A stretch of DNA of 62,711 bases. Source: a virus. This document shows, in pieces, positions 60,057-62,711 of the stretch. Position numbers and translations under genes: made by a program. The notes beneath the pieces are model-generated. The model saw only the letters and a program-made list of their open reading frames with translations, was not told the DNA's origin and ran no database searches. The stretch is from IMG/VR virus record IMGVR_UViG_3300017746_000010, positions 1-62,711 of that record, one strand, 5' to 3'. Within the stretch, counting starts at the first letter, position 1. Each line of letters starts with the position of its first letter.

Positions 60057-60509
60057 TTACATAGGCACGGGATTTTCAATATCTTTTTTAAATGTTTTTA
60101 TTTCAAGTAATTTAGCACATCTTTCGTATTGTTCGACATCAGGCCTTTGAAAATAAGCTAATGCTTCATTTAAAGATTGTATAAAAGGTTTTGCTTTAAA
60201 ATCCATTATAGCTTCTAAATGGTTTCTATCTTTTAAATCTATTTCTTTGATATAATGCCATGCTCTATTAAATACCGTAAATTCAGAGGCTCTTCTAGCT
60301 TCATCAACATCATAATCAGGTTTTTCAGATTTAAGAAATTTTTCTAATTTTTGGTGAAATACATTATGGTTAACTATTAATTTAGTAAACATCCCAATTT
60401 TAGTAAAAGGTTCATCTAATAAGGATTTACCCATAGTAATCAGCTCTTTAGCATCTACTTCTTTATTGGGGTCCTCAAATAAGGAAAACATTTTATCTTT
60501 ATCTATCAT
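60057..60509 (-). CDS. hypothetical helical protein, 150 aa
   Basis: The protein is almost fully helical and charged, with FTKIGMFTKLIVNHNVFHQK, a DVDEARRASEFTVFNRAWHY segment and HLEAIMDFKAKPFIQSLNEA. No motif is recognised. It overlaps the nuclease gene upstream by four bases (ATGA), so the two are likely co-translated. It sits in the accessory block around the late sigma factor and bS21; role unknown. Confidence 0.65.
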   Translation of the reverse strand: MIDKDKMFSLFEDPNKEVDAKELITMGKSLLDEPFTKIGMFTKLIVNHNVFHQKLEKFLKSEKPDYDVDEARRASEFTVFNRAWHYIKEIDLKDRNHLEAIMDFKAKPFIQSLNEALAYFQRPDVEQYERCAKLLEIKTFKKDIENPVPM

Positions 60510-60850
60510 CTTTTTCCACCTTGATATTCAACAGCATGTCCTTCTGTTATCATTAAATCGTTAACGTTTTTTTCTCCTAAAAATATATTACCTAAACATC
60601 TACCATATTTACCTACACCTTGAGAATGTAATATAAAATCATTATTATGTTTGCTTAAAATATCTTTAAGGAATGCTTTTGCAGCTAAACCTCTAGCTTT
60701 TTCCTCCAAATCTCTTGTTCTTGATTCTGGGGCATTCATTCCAACTAATCTAATTCTGATTTTTTTCCAAGTATCAAACCCTAAATCAATGGTTGCATCA
60801 ATGGTATCACCATCTACTACTCTGATACATTTTGCGTTGTAAATATACAT
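60506..60850 (-). CDS. staphylococcal-nuclease-like (SNase) protein, 114 aa
   Basis: The SNase fold motifs are clear: CIRVVDGDTIDATIDLGF (8-25) with the calcium-binding acids, IRLVGMNAPES (33-43) with Arg34 and Glu42 as catalytic candidates, and GKYGRCLG (80-87) with Arg84. It is shorter than the 149-residue mature enzyme but covers the whole catalytic barrel. No signal peptide is present, so it acts inside the cell, perhaps on host DNA or RNA. Confidence 0.85.
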   Translation of the reverse strand: MYIYNAKCIRVVDGDTIDATIDLGFDTWKKIRIRLVGMNAPESRTRDLEEKARGLAAKAFLKDILSKHNNDFILHSQGVGKYGRCLGNIFLGEKNVNDLMITEGHAVEYQGGKR

Positions 60851-60875
60851 AATCTATTTTGATTATACATATTAA

Positions 60876-61070
60876 CTATTCGTTGTCCTTATCCCTAAGT
60901 TTTTGAATATACTTGGCTTTTTGAATTTCCCTCCTTCTTTTTACTGATGGTTTAGTAAATTCTTTATTATCCCTAAGCCGTTTTAATACACCTGTATCTC
61001 TAAACTTACGTTTTAGGTGTTTTAGTGCTTGTTCTATTTTTTGTCCTTTTTTAACTTTTACTATTAACAT
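60876..61070 (-). CDS. rpsU: ribosomal protein bS21, Bacteroidota type
   Basis: The 64-residue protein reads as a complete bS21: MLIVKVKKGQKIEQALKHLK, KFRDTGVLKRLRDNKEF, then KPSVKRRREIQKAKYIQKL. The IEQALKHLKRKF, the KPSVKRRxxIQKAxYIQ ending and the short length match bS21 of Bacteroidota, as I recall it, rather than the E. coli version. bS21 binds the small-subunit platform near the anti-Shine-Dalgarno region. In Bacteroidota it helps hide that sequence. A virus copy could replace the host protein and redirect initiation to phage mRNAs. It overlaps the upstream small gene by 20 bases. Confidence 0.9.
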   Translation of the reverse strand: MLIVKVKKGQKIEQALKHLKRKFRDTGVLKRLRDNKEFTKPSVKRRREIQKAKYIQKLRDKDNE

Positions 61071-61257
61071 CTAATTCTGCTATTTCTTTTTCTATAGAAT
61101 CTTTAATTGCCTCCAATTGAGCATACTCTTGAACAACATCTTGTTTATCTGGATTTGCTGGGTGGAATCTCCAATAATCTTCCATTATTGTAACTACAGC
61201 CATTAAATCGTTTATTTTTTCTGCTTTTGGGTCTGGTTTTTGTGTGTTTTCACTCAT
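61051..61257 (-). CDS. hypothetical helical protein, 68 aa
   Basis: The product is helical and acidic: KINDLMAVVTIMEDYWRFHP, then DVVQEYAQLEAIKDSIEKEI. The aromatic DYWRFHP stretch followed by NPDKQDVV is distinctive but not known to me. Its 3' end overlaps the bS21 start by 20 bases, which may couple the two. Function unknown. Confidence 0.6.
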   Translation of the reverse strand: MSENTQKPDPKAEKINDLMAVVTIMEDYWRFHPANPDKQDVVQEYAQLEAIKDSIEKEIAELDVNSKS

Positions 61258-61264
61258 AAATTAT

Positions 61265-61729
61265 TTATTTAAAATTATTACCTATTTTCTCTACTATCTC
61301 TTGTATATCACCTAATCGAATTCTAAAAAATTCTCTTTGGTTATTAACGCGATACGGTTTCATTGCATGATGTACTTCGCTTTCTAATAGTTCGCCATTA
61401 AAACAACGGTAAGCCCATGCTACTTCGTATGGAACTGGCACACCAGTTGCGTTAGAAAGTTGTTTTGCTCTTTCCTCTGGTGTGAGTTTTGTATATCCTA
61501 CTTTATATAATCCTGGCATACTACTATTTTTTAAAACATATACCCACTGATCACCTTCACCTTTCTTATTATAAATACCACGTTTTTTAGCAGTATAATA
61601 AGTAACATTTTCCCACCCATCTTTACCTGGTGTTAAAGTAAAATACTTTGCGGCCTCAATACTAGTATCTGAGTAGTTTTCTTTTATTGGGATATATTTT
61701 TTTGATTGTTCTATAGTTATTCTTTCCAT
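61265..61729 (-). CDS. T5orf172 / MUG113-type GIY-YIG-like domain protein, 154 aa
   Basis: Residues 72-110 or so read WVYVLKNSSMPGLYKVGYTK, the YVL-x8-YKVGYT hairpin that starts the T5orf172 nuclease-like domain, followed by PEERAKQLSNATGVPVPYEV. A VHHAMKPYRV and REFFRI block completes it. Such domains are related to GIY-YIG endonucleases and occur in phages and defence loci. The N-terminal 60 residues are a separate segment. It overlaps the lipoprotein gene by one base. Confidence 0.75.
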   Translation of the reverse strand: MERITIEQSKKYIPIKENYSDTSIEAAKYFTLTPGKDGWENVTYYTAKKRGIYNKKGEGDQWVYVLKNSSMPGLYKVGYTKLTPEERAKQLSNATGVPVPYEVAWAYRCFNGELLESEVHHAMKPYRVNNQREFFRIRLGDIQEIVEKIGNNFK

Positions 61730-62376
61730 TAGTGAACAATTATTTTAAAATTATTTTCTTTTTCTATTCTTTCTCCAATATCATTATTAAATAATGTTTT
61801 TGTAAACACTTGTAATGTGTCTCCTACCATTTCATTATCTAAATAAAACTGTTGACGTGGATTATAGTTATATTTACTATAAGTACCTAACATTGTAATG
61901 GCTGCTGGGTGAGTAAAATCAAAATACCTACTAATCTGATAACCAGCTATATTAAGTGGTGGTTGAATCTGTGCAAGATCTGTTAAAGTGTAAGTTTGAT
62001 TACCAACAGGAATTAAATTATTCCAATCTCCATTAGAAAACCAGCTTAATACTGAATATGTAGGTACTGTAAATTGAATAGTATCAAACGCTACCCAATA
62101 ATCAGAATCATATTGTGTTTCAATTAGTGGAACACCATTAATAACATAGTGATCTGCTAATTCAGACAATTCTCCTCTAATAGTAAAATATTTTGGCCCA
62201 TAAAATTCAATATGCCAATAACCATTTGCGTCTTCATATGCATTTGGTTGTACTTGCTCATCAATATAAAATTGGGCAATACAATCTCCATCCAAACAAG
62301 GGTATGGAGCGATTTCCTCCTTACTGCATGCAGCAAGAAGAAAACCTATTCCAAGTGTAAATAAAAATCTCTTCAT
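61729..62376 (-). CDS. phage-encoded lipoprotein with Bacteroidota surface-export signal
   Basis: The signal peptide MKRFLFTLGIGFLLAAC has a basic start, a hydrophobic core and a lipobox LAAC with Cys17. After Cys come S-K-E-E, which fits the lipoprotein export signal of Bacteroidota (Lys followed by two acidic residues) that sends lipoproteins to the outer face of the outer membrane. The remaining 190 residues are beta-rich with one further Cys pair (Cys27, Cys32). It could mask a receptor and block superinfection. The family is not recognised. The gene overlaps both neighbours by one base. Confidence 0.75.
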   Translation of the reverse strand: MKRFLFTLGIGFLLAACSKEEIAPYPCLDGDCIAQFYIDEQVQPNAYEDANGYWHIEFYGPKYFTIRGELSELADHYVINGVPLIETQYDSDYWVAFDTIQFTVPTYSVLSWFSNGDWNNLIPVGNQTYTLTDLAQIQPPLNIAGYQISRYFDFTHPAAITMLGTYSKYNYNPRQQFYLDNEMVGDTLQVFTKTLFNNDIGERIEKENNFKIIVH

Positions 62377-62711
62377 TATGCATTAACATATTGAAGTGCA
62401 ACATCAAACATCTTACTATTCAAATCCATATCTTGTTTAAAGTTTTTAATTTGTCTAGCTTTTCTATGCTTAGTACCTATTGTATAATCAAAATCACCTT
62501 CAATAATTTTTTCTTGGATTACATTAAATACACTCCATAAATCATCACCTTTATCTTCAGGTCTAACTGGAGTAATAAATTCATCCATATCAATAGTAAT
62601 TCTCTTTAATTCCTCTTCTGGGAATCTAACTGCTAACATATTTTTAGCAAAATCTAAAATAGCTTTTTCTTCCATTTTAGTATCGATCATTTTATTCATC
62701 GATTCTACTGT
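62376..62711 (-). CDS. DUF932-like protein, C-terminal part, 5' end cut by window
   Basis: The frame is open to the window edge (at least four codons before the first Met), so the true start is likely outside. The segment DDLWSVFNVIQEKIIEGDFD followed by HRKARQIKNFKQDMDLNSKM is the characteristic C-terminal end of the phage/plasmid DUF932 family (TIGR03299), as I recall it. DUF932 function is unknown, though members are found in phages with DNA-metabolism genes. It is translationally coupled to the lipoprotein (one-base overlap). Confidence 0.65.
   Translation of the reverse strand, partial: TVESMNKMIDTKMEEKAILDFAKNMLAVRFPEEELKRITIDMDEFITPVRPEDKGDDLWSVFNVIQEKIIEGDFDYTIGTKHRKARQIKNFKQDMDLNSKMFDVALQYVNA

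Overview
The window is a 62.7 kb piece of a strictly lytic-looking, T4-like myovirus genome of very low G+C. Almost every base is coding, every supported gene lies on the minus strand, and genes commonly overlap by 1-30 bases. Recognisable T4-type parts are a late sigma factor (gp55-like, 58189-58896), baseplate wedge proteins gp25 (54096-54512) and gp6 (52252-54096), a gp5-like hub candidate and a gp61-like primase. Several signs point to a Bacteroidota (flavobacterial) host. There is a Bacteroidota-type ribosomal protein bS21 (60876-61070) and a lipoprotein whose residues after the lipid-bearing Cys read S-K-E-E, like the surface-export signal of that phylum. One virion protein has a BACON-like C-terminus. 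The start sites I looked at have AT-rich leaders without Shine-Dalgarno sequences, and one promoter resembles the TTTG / TAnnTTTG type.

Layout in the direction of transcription (high to low coordinates). 62711-58189 is a regulatory and accessory block: DUF932-like fragment, surface lipoprotein, T5orf172 protein, bS21, a staphylococcal-nuclease-like enzyme, an HD hydrolase and the late sigma factor. 58152-36790 is the baseplate and tail block, with virion proteins of 2259 and 1773 residues. 36779-17569 is the adhesion block. It holds three collagen-like proteins (591, 1936 and 1309 residues), two of which end in an S74 self-cleaving chaperone domain. 17546-8132 is an eleven-gene sugar and modification cassette: six glycosyltransferase-like proteins (GT25, GT9 and four DxD-type proteins in two tandem duplicate pairs), two 2-oxoglutarate/Fe(II) oxygenases, a radical SAM/SPASM-like protein, an FkbM-type methyltransferase and a beta-propeller-like protein. 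8086-4561 returns to nucleic-acid genes (GIY-YIG nuclease, primase, PD-(D/E)XK nuclease) and small proteins. 4541-1 has a P-loop kinase, a three-enzyme fusion protein and hypothetical proteins.

The most striking idea is a virus-encoded collagen-modification pathway. The fibres are rich in Gly-X-Lys-Gly, the site type recognised by lysyl hydroxylases. The cassette directly downstream encodes 2OG/Fe(II) oxygenases and a GT25 protein; GT25 is the family of animal collagen galactosyltransferases. This is inference from content and position.

Eight exact copies of an 11-base motif, ATATTTATAAY on the coding strand, lie 2-30 bases before start codons at the heads of gene clusters. They are the best candidates for late promoters read by the gp55-like sigma factor. 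No tRNA, rRNA, CRISPR array, integrase or insertion sequence was seen, and no stretch longer than 300 bases lacks a gene.
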